Below, piece after piece: positions 14,794 through 23,118 of a DNA stretch of 38,300 nucleotides; position 1 is the stretch's first letter; each line of letters opens with the position of its first letter. Source of the DNA: Bacteroidota bacterium (GTDB lineage Bacteria > Bacteroidota > Bacteroidia > Flavobacteriales > Weeksellaceae); assembly GCA_023419095.1 (NCBI GenBank), contig JAEZYN010000037.1, positions 1-38,300 on the forward strand. The letters run 5' to 3'. The position numbers and the translations under genes are program-made. The notes under the pieces are model-generated. The model was not told the DNA's origin and searched no databases. It saw only the letters and a list, made by a program, of their open reading frames with translations.

Positions 14794-16272
14794 TTAATAA
14801 TTAGGATTTTGAACAAGAACACCCTGACTCTTATCAATGGCTTCCTGCGGGATTGGGAAATACATATTTCTCGGTGCATAGCCGTATGGTGCCAAAACCG
14901 TGGCAGCGTCACCCCAGCGCACAAGATCATAAAATCTTTCAGATTCCATCGCAAACTCGATTCTACGTTCATGCTTGATGGCGTCACGCATAGTGCCTTG
15001 GTTCAAAGCGGTTGTTGCTGGCAGCCCAGCTCTGGTGCGGATCATGTTTACATAAGTAGTCGCGGTGGCTAACTGGCCCATTTCATTGGCAGCTTCAGCA
15101 GCCATTAAAACTACATCAGCATAGCGGATCAGTTTTATATTTTCCCAATGGTTCTTGTTTTCGGCATACTGGGTTCTTTCTGCAGGAAGTGTGTATGCTT
15201 TTCCGTTCCAGTATTTTTGAGCCAATGGCGGAGAACCCGGAAGTACAAGGTTTGGCGTATCGTAAATATCAGGTCCGCCGGAAGTCAAAATGGTAGTTTT
15301 TTTACGCTTGTCACCCGGTTCGTATGCTGCTACCAAACCTTCAGACGGCACATTGAACCCCCAGCCGAGATCCCAAACTCCGGAACCGCGAACACCCTGA
15401 CTTTCGTAATAGTTGTTCGTATATTTCGTAGGGAAATCATAAGTTTTCTGTGCTTCAAGGATAGATTCGCTCGAATTATTTCCAGCTTTGGTAAATTCTG
15501 CGTCATAAGATGGATTAAGTGAATATGCTCCACTATTTATCACTTCCATTGAATGCTCGAGTGCCTTCGCATAATTTTTCTGGATTAAATACAGCTTAGC
15601 CAAAATGGCATTTGCCATTCCCTTTGTAGCTCTTCCACGATAGGATGCAGGCCACTGTACCGGAAGATTCTCACGGGCAGCCATAAGGTCGCTTATAATT
15701 TGCGCATCTACTTCAGCCACTGTATTTTTTGGTGCGACTTCGTCAGCGGGAACGTCAATAGCTTTTAAGTTTACCGGTACTTCACCAAAATCCCGTCGTA
15801 ACTGGAAGAAACAGTAACCACGGATGGCTTTAGCTTCCGCAATGTTAACCAACGTACCCGCAGTCTGATCATTGGAGGCTTCTGCGTCAATAATAAGTTC
15901 ATTGGCATCGAAAATAATCTTGTAAGGTCCGTTCCACGCGTTTTTTATGTGACCGTTTGTAGCTACATAGCCGAAATTATTAAATACGGTACCGTCTGCA
16001 GAAGCGTCGGCGGCGGTACTGCCTTTTTCGTTGTCATCAGCGCGGATGCTGTGTGTCCACAGATAAGAGAAGTCGCTCATTCCACTTTGCGTACGTAACC
16101 CAGCGTATAATCCGAAGGCACTGGCTTCAAAGCCGCCCACGGGAACCTCGCCGCTTGTAGGTCTTCCTTCCGGACGCAGGTCCAGCCAGTCTTCGCCGCA
16201 ACTCTGAAAGGAAAAACTCGCGACCGAGAGTGCTCCAAACAGCAGCACATTTTTAAGTGATATAATTTTCAT
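14794..16272 (-). CDS. SusD/RagB-family outer-membrane nutrient-binding lipoprotein
   Basis: The 492-residue protein starts at 16272 (MKIISLKNVLLFGAL); longer in-frame starts run into SusC and lack a signal peptide. The lipobox FQSC is followed by GEDWLD, an acidic surface-export signal typical of SusD. The TPR-rich SusD fold is shown by AEAKAIRGYCFFQLRRDFGE, KGMANAILAKLYLIQKNYAK, and the C-terminal LIRYADVVLMAAEAANE and IKHERRIEFAMESERFYDLV, with RNMYFPIPQEAID near the end. It forms the lid on the SusC barrel and binds the oligosaccharide. Its ATG lies 13 bases after the SusC stop, so the pair is one transcription unit. Confidence 0.95.
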   Translation of the reverse strand: MKIISLKNVLLFGALSVASFSFQSCGEDWLDLRPEGRPTSGEVPVGGFEASAFGLYAGLRTQSGMSDFSYLWTHSIRADDNEKGSTAADASADGTVFNNFGYVATNGHIKNAWNGPYKIIFDANELIIDAEASNDQTAGTLVNIAEAKAIRGYCFFQLRRDFGEVPVNLKAIDVPADEVAPKNTVAEVDAQIISDLMAARENLPVQWPASYRGRATKGMANAILAKLYLIQKNYAKALEHSMEVINSGAYSLNPSYDAEFTKAGNNSSESILEAQKTYDFPTKYTNNYYESQGVRGSGVWDLGWGFNVPSEGLVAAYEPGDKRKKTTILTSGGPDIYDTPNLVLPGSPPLAQKYWNGKAYTLPAERTQYAENKNHWENIKLIRYADVVLMAAEAANEMGQLATATTYVNMIRTRAGLPATTALNQGTMRDAIKHERRIEFAMESERFYDLVRWGDAATVLAPYGYAPRNMYFPIPQEAIDKSQGVLVQNPNY

Positions 16273-16285
16273 TGTAATTTTATTT

Positions 16286-19108
16286 TTAGAAAGTTGCATT
16301 AATACCAAATGTTGTAATACGTGGGTTTGGATATCCACCACCGTTGACACCGAAGGAAGTAGCGCTGCCACCTGCTTCAGGAGTGAATCCGTTTACGTGG
16401 TCCCAGGTTTTAAGATTCTGTACATTCAGATAAACTTTAAGTCCTTCTAAACTTAACCCTGCGATCAAACTTTTATTAAAATTATAGCCCAACTGCACAT
16501 TACGAATTCTGAAAAAGCTGCCGTCTTCAATCATGTATGAAGACACTTCGCGGTTATATCCTGTAGCAGTGTAGCTGCGCGGTTCCCAGTTAGAAGTACC
16601 TGGTCCGGTCCATCTGTCAGCTCTTTCCGCACGGTAATTAAAGGGTGCGAATGAGTTGCCGTTACCCCAGCCCCGGTAAACTTCATTCCCGTAAACTCCG
16701 TAAAAGTCTGCATCTACGTAGAAACCTTTATAATTTGTTCCAACAGAAAATCCATAGGTGAAATCTGGTGTCGGATCACCGATCATCGTTCTGTCGTCCG
16801 GCGTTATTTTACCATCGCCGTTTACATCACGATATTTAAAGTCACCTGGAGCTACATCACCGATCGTTGATGATGGTGAACCTAAAATATCAGCGTAAGA
16901 CTGATACAGGCCGTCCACTACATATCCGTAGAATGCGCCGATTGGTAATCCCGGCTGATAAGTAGAAGCACCATAATAAAACTTGTCACCACTATTTAAG
17001 GTTGAAAGAACGTTCGTTGAGGTAGTGGTAAGGTTACCATTAATATAGTAGGTAAAATCATCATTGAATCTGTCTCTCCAGCCTGCCGAAAATTCAAATC
17101 CTTTTGATTCTATCTGCCCAGTATTCTGGAAGATATTAGAAATTGTCTGAACGTAAGTTAACAGACCATCGGTTTTCTTGTTGTAATAAACGGCATCTAA
17201 TGAAAGTTTGCGATTCAGAAACTGTGATTCAAAGCCAAATTCGTAAGACTTTAAGTGTTCCCAAGTGATGTCAGCAGTTTCTTCGAATTCTTTCTCGAAA
17301 GCCGGATAGATATTTCCATTAAATACCCCCACTCCGCCTGGCACGAAACCGGAATATCCTAAATAGTTATTTGGAACGTACGGATTTCCTAAATCACCGT
17401 AAGAACCTTTAATCTTCAGGTAGTTTAGTATTTCGTTGTCACGCAAAAACTCCTCTCTTGTTACTTCCCAAGCTGCACCTACAGCCCAGAATTCATTGAA
17501 ACGGTAACCTTTTGATAATACCGAAGAGCCATCAGAACGGAATGATGCATTAAACAGGTATTTACCGTCATAATTATATAAAACCCGTCCTAAATATGAA
17601 GCGTCACGTTTTTTCCGTTGTGCCGTACCCACAGTTCTGGTGGTAGAATCTCCAAAATCATTGCTGAGATACCAGAAACGGGGATCATTCGGAATCTGAC
17701 CCAGCGGATTTGATAAACTGCTGCGTACAAATCCGCTCATGCCTGAAAACTCCATAGATGTAGTTTCAAAACCTATTAAAGCAGTAATATCATGTTTGCC
17801 GAATTCATTTTTGTACGTAAGCAACTGATTTTGCTGGAAAACCATGTCACGGTTCTCAAACTGGCTTACAGATGTAAGTTGTTGACCTGCATACGGCGCA
17901 ATGGTGTTCGTTTCTGGTATGTAGATGTCGAATATCGGGCTGTAGCTCCGTCCATAATTATTTCTGAAATTGAAATAATAGTTGGATCTGAACGTGAAGT
18001 TTCTAAAGAAATCAAATTCTACGTACGCATTCGGGTTAAACTGAATATCGCGGTTTAGCTGTGTATTTCGGGTTGCCTCTATAGCTGCCAGCGGATTTCC
18101 AATCTGTGCCGCTCCTATCTGCTGAGGAAGAGAGTTATAATAACCGTAGTACGGCCCATCTATAGTATTCAACGGCGAAACTACCGGTGTTGCATTCAGC
18201 GCACTGCTAAAGCTTCTGATCTGGGGAAGCTTTGCATAAGCACCCGTAATTCCAAAACCAGCTCTCAGACGGTCAGAAATCTTAAGGTCATCATTGAACT
18301 TGAAAGTGAGTCTCTGATACTTTTCATATTTAATAGAACCGTCCTCATCATGGTAACCGAAGGAGAAACTTACCCTGTTTTTGTCGTTGCCATTTGAAAT
18401 GGTCACGTTATGCTGATTAATTATTCCGCCTTTTAAAGCAATTTCATCTATCCAGTTGGTGTTCGCATTAAAAAGGTTGAAGTTGTATGGTTGCAAACCC
18501 TGGTTTACTAAATCTTCATTATAAAGCGTCCGGAAAAGATCACCATCTGCCAGATCAGGTCGGTTATCTAAAGATTTCACACCAAGTGACGATGTAAGCG
18601 TCACACTTGTTCTGCCGGAGCGGCCTCTTTTAGTTGTAACGATTATTGCACCGTTCGCACCACGGTTACCAAAGATGGCCAATGATGACGGATCTTTAAG
18701 AATCTCCGTAGATTCAATGTCCGCGGGATTCAAGAAATCGATATTATTGGCAAAAACTCCATCCACAATATACACAGGTTGAGTCTGGTTGATAGTTACC
18801 GTACCCCGGATCCTCACGTCGGCCTGTGAACCCGGCTGACCGGAGTTTACAATTGAGAGACCCGCTACTTTCCCCTGTAATGAGTTTACCGGGTTCGACG
18901 CCGGCTTATCATTAATCTCCGCACCAGCCACTTTCACGATGGATCCGGTGAGATCCCGCTTTTTGGCGGTACCGTACCCGATCACCACTACTTCCTCAAT
19001 TTTTTGTTCCCGACTGCTGGAGTCCCGCGGTGTTTCCTGCGCGCTTACATTCATGCCGAAATAAAAAACAGCGATCATGCAAGGAAACTTTAAGATGTTG
19101 TGTTTCAT
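16286..19108 (-). CDS. SusC/RagA-family TonB-dependent outer-membrane transporter
   Basis: The 940-residue protein has a signal peptide (1-23, VSAQ) and almost at once a TonB box, EEVVVIGYGT (38-47). The plug domain follows (LTGSIVKVAGAEI, SLQGKVAGLSI, VDIRIRG-like VRIRGT, ILKDPSSLAIFGNRGANGAI) and then the 22-strand barrel ending in a terminal phenylalanine (FGINATF). It imports the bound oligosaccharide with TonB/ExbBD energy. The carboxypeptidase-regulatory-like beta-sandwich usually found between signal peptide and TonB box in SusC is absent, which explains the short length. First gene of the PUL. The substrate is inferred from the downstream GH144/GH3 genes. Confidence 0.95.
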   Translation of the reverse strand: MKHNILKFPCMIAVFYFGMNVSAQETPRDSSSREQKIEEVVVIGYGTAKKRDLTGSIVKVAGAEINDKPASNPVNSLQGKVAGLSIVNSGQPGSQADVRIRGTVTINQTQPVYIVDGVFANNIDFLNPADIESTEILKDPSSLAIFGNRGANGAIIVTTKRGRSGRTSVTLTSSLGVKSLDNRPDLADGDLFRTLYNEDLVNQGLQPYNFNLFNANTNWIDEIALKGGIINQHNVTISNGNDKNRVSFSFGYHDEDGSIKYEKYQRLTFKFNDDLKISDRLRAGFGITGAYAKLPQIRSFSSALNATPVVSPLNTIDGPYYGYYNSLPQQIGAAQIGNPLAAIEATRNTQLNRDIQFNPNAYVEFDFFRNFTFRSNYYFNFRNNYGRSYSPIFDIYIPETNTIAPYAGQQLTSVSQFENRDMVFQQNQLLTYKNEFGKHDITALIGFETTSMEFSGMSGFVRSSLSNPLGQIPNDPRFWYLSNDFGDSTTRTVGTAQRKKRDASYLGRVLYNYDGKYLFNASFRSDGSSVLSKGYRFNEFWAVGAAWEVTREEFLRDNEILNYLKIKGSYGDLGNPYVPNNYLGYSGFVPGGVGVFNGNIYPAFEKEFEETADITWEHLKSYEFGFESQFLNRKLSLDAVYYNKKTDGLLTYVQTISNIFQNTGQIESKGFEFSAGWRDRFNDDFTYYINGNLTTTSTNVLSTLNSGDKFYYGASTYQPGLPIGAFYGYVVDGLYQSYADILGSPSSTIGDVAPGDFKYRDVNGDGKITPDDRTMIGDPTPDFTYGFSVGTNYKGFYVDADFYGVYGNEVYRGWGNGNSFAPFNYRAERADRWTGPGTSNWEPRSYTATGYNREVSSYMIEDGSFFRIRNVQLGYNFNKSLIAGLSLEGLKVYLNVQNLKTWDHVNGFTPEAGGSATSFGVNGGGYPNPRITTFGINATF

Positions 19109-19160
19109 ATAATTATTAATTTATTTTTCTTTTTAGAAGTGCTTTCGCGTTATGTTCACT

Positions 19161-19168
19161 CAAAGTTA
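19161..19168 (-). promoter_or_regulatory. Putative -7 element of the PUL operon
   Basis: The minus strand reads TAACTTTG (TAnnTTTG), 52 bases upstream of the SusC ATG. No TTG is present about 20 bp further upstream, which would fit a promoter needing an activator, but this is only inference. Confidence 0.45.
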
Positions 19169-19297
19169 AAAATTATTTTTAAACGTTAAAAAAATATTAA
19201 TTTTTATTTTATTTCTGGCGATTGGTAACCTCATAATTATCAGAATTTTGGCTCAATATTTGAAAATGAGTTCAATCATGATTAAAATCATAAAGTA

Positions 19298-19981
19298 ATG
19301 AACAGAAATACAATTTTAGTGGCTGCCATGGCGGTTACAACGCTGGGAACCACCACGCAGTCATGTATGGCGCTTGCCACATCAAGTGTCGGACTTGCGG
19401 TCTTGAAGCAGATTTTGTTGGGTGGAATTACAAAAGGACTCAATATTTTTAGCGATAAAGACAGCTTTTTGGCCAATCAGCTCATTGACGCCGCACTTCC
19501 GCAACAGTTAAAAGATCTTAACAGTACGTTGCAGAAACTCGGGCTCAACAGCCTTGTACAAAAAGAGAAAGAATACATCGCGAGAGCCGCAGCATTTACA
19601 GTGGACACTTCCAGACCGATACTCGTAAATGCTGTAAACAGCCTTACTGCAGATGATGCGGCAAGAATTATCCAGGGCGGCAGCGGAGCCGCAACGCAAA
19701 TTTTAAAAGAAAGAACTTCCGAACAACTTATGGCCGCTATAGCGCCAAAAGTTGATGCTAAACTGAACGAATTCGGTCTGGTAAGCTCTCTGAATTCAGC
19801 GCTTTCGGGAACCAATCTGTTAGGCGGTCTTTTCGGCAATCAGAATTCTACCACTTCGGTTACTGGCGGCATCAGCCGTTTTGCTTCACAACAGATGGTG
19901 AATGGTCTTTTTAATATCATTGAAAATCATGAAAGGCAAAACCAAACGGCCATAATGAATTCGCTTACCACAGCGAGATAG
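19298..19981 (+). CDS. DUF4197 domain-containing protein
   Basis: This 227-residue protein has an N-terminal signal with a cysteine in TTTQSCMALA, so it may be a lipoprotein. The rest matches the DUF4197 pattern: GLAVLKQILLGGITKGLNIF, then IDAALPQQLKDLNSTLQKLG, then FTVDTSRPILVNAVNSLTADDAARIIQGG and GAATQILKERTSEQLMAAIAP. The fold is helical. DUF4197 proteins are envelope-associated and of unknown function. The gene is divergent from the PUL across 189 bases and followed by its own terminator, so it is not part of the PUL. Confidence 0.85.
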   Translation: MNRNTILVAAMAVTTLGTTTQSCMALATSSVGLAVLKQILLGGITKGLNIFSDKDSFLANQLIDAALPQQLKDLNSTLQKLGLNSLVQKEKEYIARAAAFTVDTSRPILVNAVNSLTADDAARIIQGGSGAATQILKERTSEQLMAAIAPKVDAKLNEFGLVSSLNSALSGTNLLGGLFGNQNSTTSVTGGISRFASQQMVNGLFNIIENHERQNQTAIMNSLTTAR

Positions 19982-20004
19982 TCCTCAAATATTCCTAAAT
20001 TTAC

Positions 20005-20030
20005 ATTCCGGCTGGTCCGGAATTTTTTTT
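20005..20030 (+). terminator. Intrinsic terminator after the DUF4197 gene
   Basis: The 7-bp stem ATTCCGG (20005-20011) pairs with CCGGAAT (20017-20023) around the loop CTGGT and leads into a T8 run. Confidence 0.85.
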
Positions 20031-20050
20031 AAATTTTAAATGAAAATGCC

Positions 20051-20359
20051 ATGATCAATATTTCAGAATCACAGGACAACATCAATCCCAACGATTTTTA
20101 CGCCTCGCTGAAGGAAAAACTTGAAGCCACGCACAATTTTCCGGAAGATTACCTTTTCAAATTTATACTTACCAACGCGGACTCGCGTCATACTGAGATT
20201 TACAGGATTTTCGACGGCATAAAATTCACCCTCAATACCCGCGAAAGCAAAAATGGGAAATACAGTTCGATCAGTATCAGCGCGTTTGTGCTGGACGCAG
20301 ATCAGGTGATCCGCATCTATAAAGAAGTTGGGCAAATTCCCGGTGTGATGATGCTTTAA
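20051..20359 (+). CDS. DUF493 (YbeD-like) family protein
   Basis: The 102-residue cytoplasmic protein has the DUF493 alpha/beta pattern: FPEDYLFKFILTNAD, then the SKNGKYSSISISAFVLDADQVIRIYKEV segment and the end IPGVMML. YbeD of E. coli has a ferredoxin-like, ACT-domain-related fold and no established role. It begins after the DUF4197 terminator and lies 17 bases upstream of the epimerase gene, probably in one operon. Confidence 0.85.
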   Translation: MINISESQDNINPNDFYASLKEKLEATHNFPEDYLFKFILTNADSRHTEIYRIFDGIKFTLNTRESKNGKYSSISISAFVLDADQVIRIYKEVGQIPGVMML

Positions 20360-20376
20360 AAATTTAAGCCAATCCA

Positions 20377-21273
20377 ATGAACATTTTAATCACCGGTGGC
20401 AGCGGACTTATCGGCAATTCACTTACAAAAGCTTTACGTGCGCGGAATCATGATGTGCGAATATTAACGCGAAAAAAAAGCACAAAAAACAATGAATTTA
20501 CATGGGATCCGGCAGAAAAATACATTGATACGAAGGTTTTTGAAAATTTAGATTCAATAATACATCTCGCCGGTGCCAGTATCAGCAAACCGTGGACTGC
20601 AAAATACCGAAAAGAGCTGTACGAAAGCCGTATTTCCACTGCCGCTTTGCTCAGAGAATATTGCGAACGCGAAAAAGTACAACTCAAATCTTTTATTTCT
20701 GCGTCTGGTGTAAACTATTATGGCACTTTTAGCAGCGATCGCATTCTTACCGAAAACGACGGCATCGTAAAGCGCGATTTTCTGGCCAAACTTTGCGCGG
20801 ACTGGGAAAAAGCGGCTTATGACTTTTCTGAGATTTCCGACCGTGTTGTGTGCGTCCGTACATCAATGGTTCTGGCAAAAAACGGCGGCGCATTCAGTCT
20901 GTTAAAAAAGAGCGTCGATTATTATGCCGGTGCTGCCACCGGCTCGGGACAACAGTGGATGAACTGGATTCATGTCGATGATTTGGTTAACCTTTACGTC
21001 TTCGCACTCGAAAATTCTGAAGTTTCCGGAAACTTCAATGCGGTGGCAGACCAAATTCCTACAGCTCAGGATTTTACAAAAGATCTCGCGCGGGCGGCGG
21101 GAAAACCATTTTTGCCTTTCAAAGTGCCGGCTTGGGTACTGAAATTGGCGCTTGGCGAAATGAGTTCAATTATTTTAGAAGGAACACGGGTTAGCAACGA
21201 AAAAATCAAATCGCTGGGATTTGATTTTAATTTTTCAACACCTGAACAGGCTTTTCAGGATTTAGTCCGATGA
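20377..21273 (+). CDS. TIGR01777-family epimerase (YfcH/SULA-like)
   Basis: The 298-residue SDR-type protein starts MNILITGGSGLIGNSL with the Rossmann glycine motif. It has the family-specific HLAGASI, the PWTAKYRKELYESRI segment, SASGVNYYG, RTSMVLAKNGGAF and MNWIHVDDLV. The C-terminal DUF1731 part includes the PAWVLKLALGEMSSIIL stretch with the GEMS/GE.a signature and an SLGFDF end. The fold is an NAD(P)-dependent nucleotide-sugar epimerase type, but no substrate is known. It is cytoplasmic, downstream of DUF493 and convergent with arsC (17-base gap). Confidence 0.92.
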   Translation: MNILITGGSGLIGNSLTKALRARNHDVRILTRKKSTKNNEFTWDPAEKYIDTKVFENLDSIIHLAGASISKPWTAKYRKELYESRISTAALLREYCEREKVQLKSFISASGVNYYGTFSSDRILTENDGIVKRDFLAKLCADWEKAAYDFSEISDRVVCVRTSMVLAKNGGAFSLLKKSVDYYAGAATGSGQQWMNWIHVDDLVNLYVFALENSEVSGNFNAVADQIPTAQDFTKDLARAAGKPFLPFKVPAWVLKLALGEMSSIILEGTRVSNEKIKSLGFDFNFSTPEQAFQDLVR

Positions 21274-21290
21274 TATTTTGTGTGGCTCAC

Positions 21291-21635
21291 CTATTCGATG
21301 AACAGACGTACGTTTTCTATTGGCCGGCCCAGCATCGCGACAGGTCCTTTAATGAGAATTGGTCTTTGTATCAGTGACGGATTTTCAGCCAAAACCTTGA
21401 TCCATTCATCCTCTGAAAGCTCCTTAGTCGCAAATTTTTCACGGAAAAGCGGATCATTCTTTCGGATGATCGCGTGGACGTCGGTATTCATTTTTTTCAA
21501 AACCGTTTTAAGTTCGGTTTCACTCAACGGATTTTCAATGATGTCAATAATTTCAAATGCTACATTATTTTCATCCAAATGCTCAAGTATCGCGCGCGAT
21601 TTCGAGCAGGAATTATTGTGAAGTACTTTAATCAT
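21291..21635 (-). CDS. ArsC-family thioredoxin-fold reductase
   Basis: This 114-residue cytoplasmic protein has H6-x3-C10-x3-R14 (HNNSCSKSR), the HX3CX3R motif of glutaredoxin-coupled arsenate reductases. Further arginines in AIIRKNDP, LIQRPIL and LGRPIENV match the arsenate-contacting positions of E. coli ArsC. Arsenate reduction is therefore plausible. No arsB/acr3 or arsR gene is nearby, and many such proteins are annotated only as ArsC/YffB family. It is the last gene of a minus-strand group, 26 bases after the deoxynucleoside kinase. Confidence 0.85.
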   Translation of the reverse strand: MIKVLHNNSCSKSRAILEHLDENNVAFEIIDIIENPLSETELKTVLKKMNTDVHAIIRKNDPLFREKFATKELSEDEWIKVLAENPSLIQRPILIKGPVAMLGRPIENVRLFIE

Positions 21636-21661
21636 TGGAGAAATTTTTAAAAAAATTAAAC

Positions 21662-22276
21662 TTAAAAAAGTCCGTGAAGTTCGGTCTCTATTTTCTCAAG
21701 TATAAACCCAAAATCTTCAGGTCTTTCCACAAAATCTAAGTCGTCAACTTCGATGACCAGAAGTTTTCCTTCTTTGTAGCCGGAAATCCATTTTTCATAT
21801 TTCTGGTTGAGTTTTGCCAGATATTCAATGGAAATCGTTGCTTCATAATCACGGCCGCGTTTGTAAATTTTCTTTACAAGATTCGGAACGTCAGATTTCA
21901 GATAGATCAGCAGATCGGGCGCGGAAACAAAACTTTTCATTAAATCAAAAATAGCCGAGTAATTTTTGAAATCGCGATCGGCGAGCAGTTCCATATCATT
22001 GAGGTTTTCAGCAAAAATATGCGCGTCTTCATAGATAGTTCTGTCCTGCACTATATTTTTTCCGCTGTCGCGAATTTCTTTCACCTGGCGAAAACGGCTT
22101 CCCAAAAAATAGATCTGCAGCGCAAAACTCCATTTGCTCATATCGGCATAGAAATCCTCCAAATAAGGATTGTGATCTACATCCTCGAACTGTGCATGCC
22201 AGCCGTAATGCTTTGCCAGCATCGTTGTTAATGTAGTTTTACCCGCGCCGATGTTTCCTGTAACCGCAATATGCAT
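21662..22276 (-). CDS. Deoxynucleoside kinase (dNK family)
   Basis: The 204-residue cytoplasmic enzyme starts with the P-loop GNIGAGKTT (7-15). It has the FEDVDHNPYLEDFY substrate-binding segment, the QDRTIYEDAHIFA motif (the DRS-like catalytic arginine), and the lid region KKIYKRGRDYE. It phosphorylates deoxynucleosides with ATP in nucleotide salvage. Deoxyadenosine, deoxyguanosine or deoxycytidine preference cannot be told from sequence. It follows the unknown secreted protein at 22334 by 57 bases. Confidence 0.9.
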   Translation of the reverse strand: MHIAVTGNIGAGKTTLTTMLAKHYGWHAQFEDVDHNPYLEDFYADMSKWSFALQIYFLGSRFRQVKEIRDSGKNIVQDRTIYEDAHIFAENLNDMELLADRDFKNYSAIFDLMKSFVSAPDLLIYLKSDVPNLVKKIYKRGRDYEATISIEYLAKLNQKYEKWISGYKEGKLLVIEVDDLDFVERPEDFGFILEKIETELHGLF

Positions 22277-22333
22277 AAAAATTTTAATTAGAAGGTTTTA
22301 GAAGGCTGCACCGGAAAATACGCTGCGGCCCGC

Positions 22334-23098
22334 TTATTTTTTAATCGGGTAAAGATAAAGGTTGTTGTTCCTGATTTCAAAAAAAGCATCGCTGTTTTTA
22401 TCCACAACATCTGCCTGGTCTGCTTCAAAAACGATTTTTAAGTTATCATCGGCGAGCGCAAGTATTTTATTTTTGGTTATAACTAAAATCTGCGAATTTT
22501 CCCGTAAAAGACTGCGCGGATTATCTACTGCAATTTCATGTTTAAGACCGGATTTATAAGTAAAGACCGTAAGACGGTCACTGTTCAAAATGTACGCAAC
22601 CTCATCGTGAACCAGCAAATCTAAAATGAGTTCAAAATCGGAATTTAAAGGAAATGACGCGGTAACATAATCTTCCCGGAAATCATACCGAATTAATTTT
22701 TTCGTACTTTCATCGAGCAGCCAGATTTGCTGCAGATCTTCCGCAAAAGCCATTTTCACAAAACCGAATCTCCGCCTGAAATCAAGCGTCTGCACAAGAT
22801 TCAAATTCTGATCATAAAAGCGAAGTTCCTGCGCGTTTTCTGAAAATGCCGGGATATTAAGCGGATTCTTTACAGACTGGATCTTAAAGGGCAGCGTAAA
22901 CATCAGTTTTCCGAGCTGATTTCCGGTGGAATCGTATTTCGTAAAGCTGAAATCGGCATTTTTATACAAATAAATATTGCCGTAATCGTCTGCTAATAAA
23001 TCAGATACGCTATTAAATAATGAATTTTTAGCGGAAAAAATCTGCTGTGCGGAAACAGGATAAAAGAACGAAAGCATTATGATATAAAGTAATTTCAT
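22334..23098 (-). CDS. Secreted protein of unknown function, beta-propeller-like
   Basis: I do not recognise a named family. The 254-residue product has a signal peptide (1-17, PVSAQ) and no lipobox, so a periplasmic or exported location is likely. The body is a series of beta-rich repeats of roughly 40 residues with aromatic and charged turns (for example DDYGNIYLYKN, LQQIWLLDESTKKLIRYD, VHDEVAYILNSDRL, NNNLYLYPIKK). This suggests a six-bladed NHL/YncE-like propeller. It follows the glutaminyl cyclase, another propeller protein, by 20 bases. Confidence 0.75.
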   Translation of the reverse strand: MKLLYIIMLSFFYPVSAQQIFSAKNSLFNSVSDLLADDYGNIYLYKNADFSFTKYDSTGNQLGKLMFTLPFKIQSVKNPLNIPAFSENAQELRFYDQNLNLVQTLDFRRRFGFVKMAFAEDLQQIWLLDESTKKLIRYDFREDYVTASFPLNSDFELILDLLVHDEVAYILNSDRLTVFTYKSGLKHEIAVDNPRSLLRENSQILVITKNKILALADDNLKIVFEADQADVVDKNSDAFFEIRNNNLYLYPIKK

Positions 23099-23118
23099 CC
23101 TTCGTTCTGCAAAGTTTC

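Noticed and set aside
16273..16371. A longer SusD starting at 16371 inside SusC
   Set aside because: The extra residues lack a signal peptide; the lipoprotein signal begins at MKIISLK (16272).
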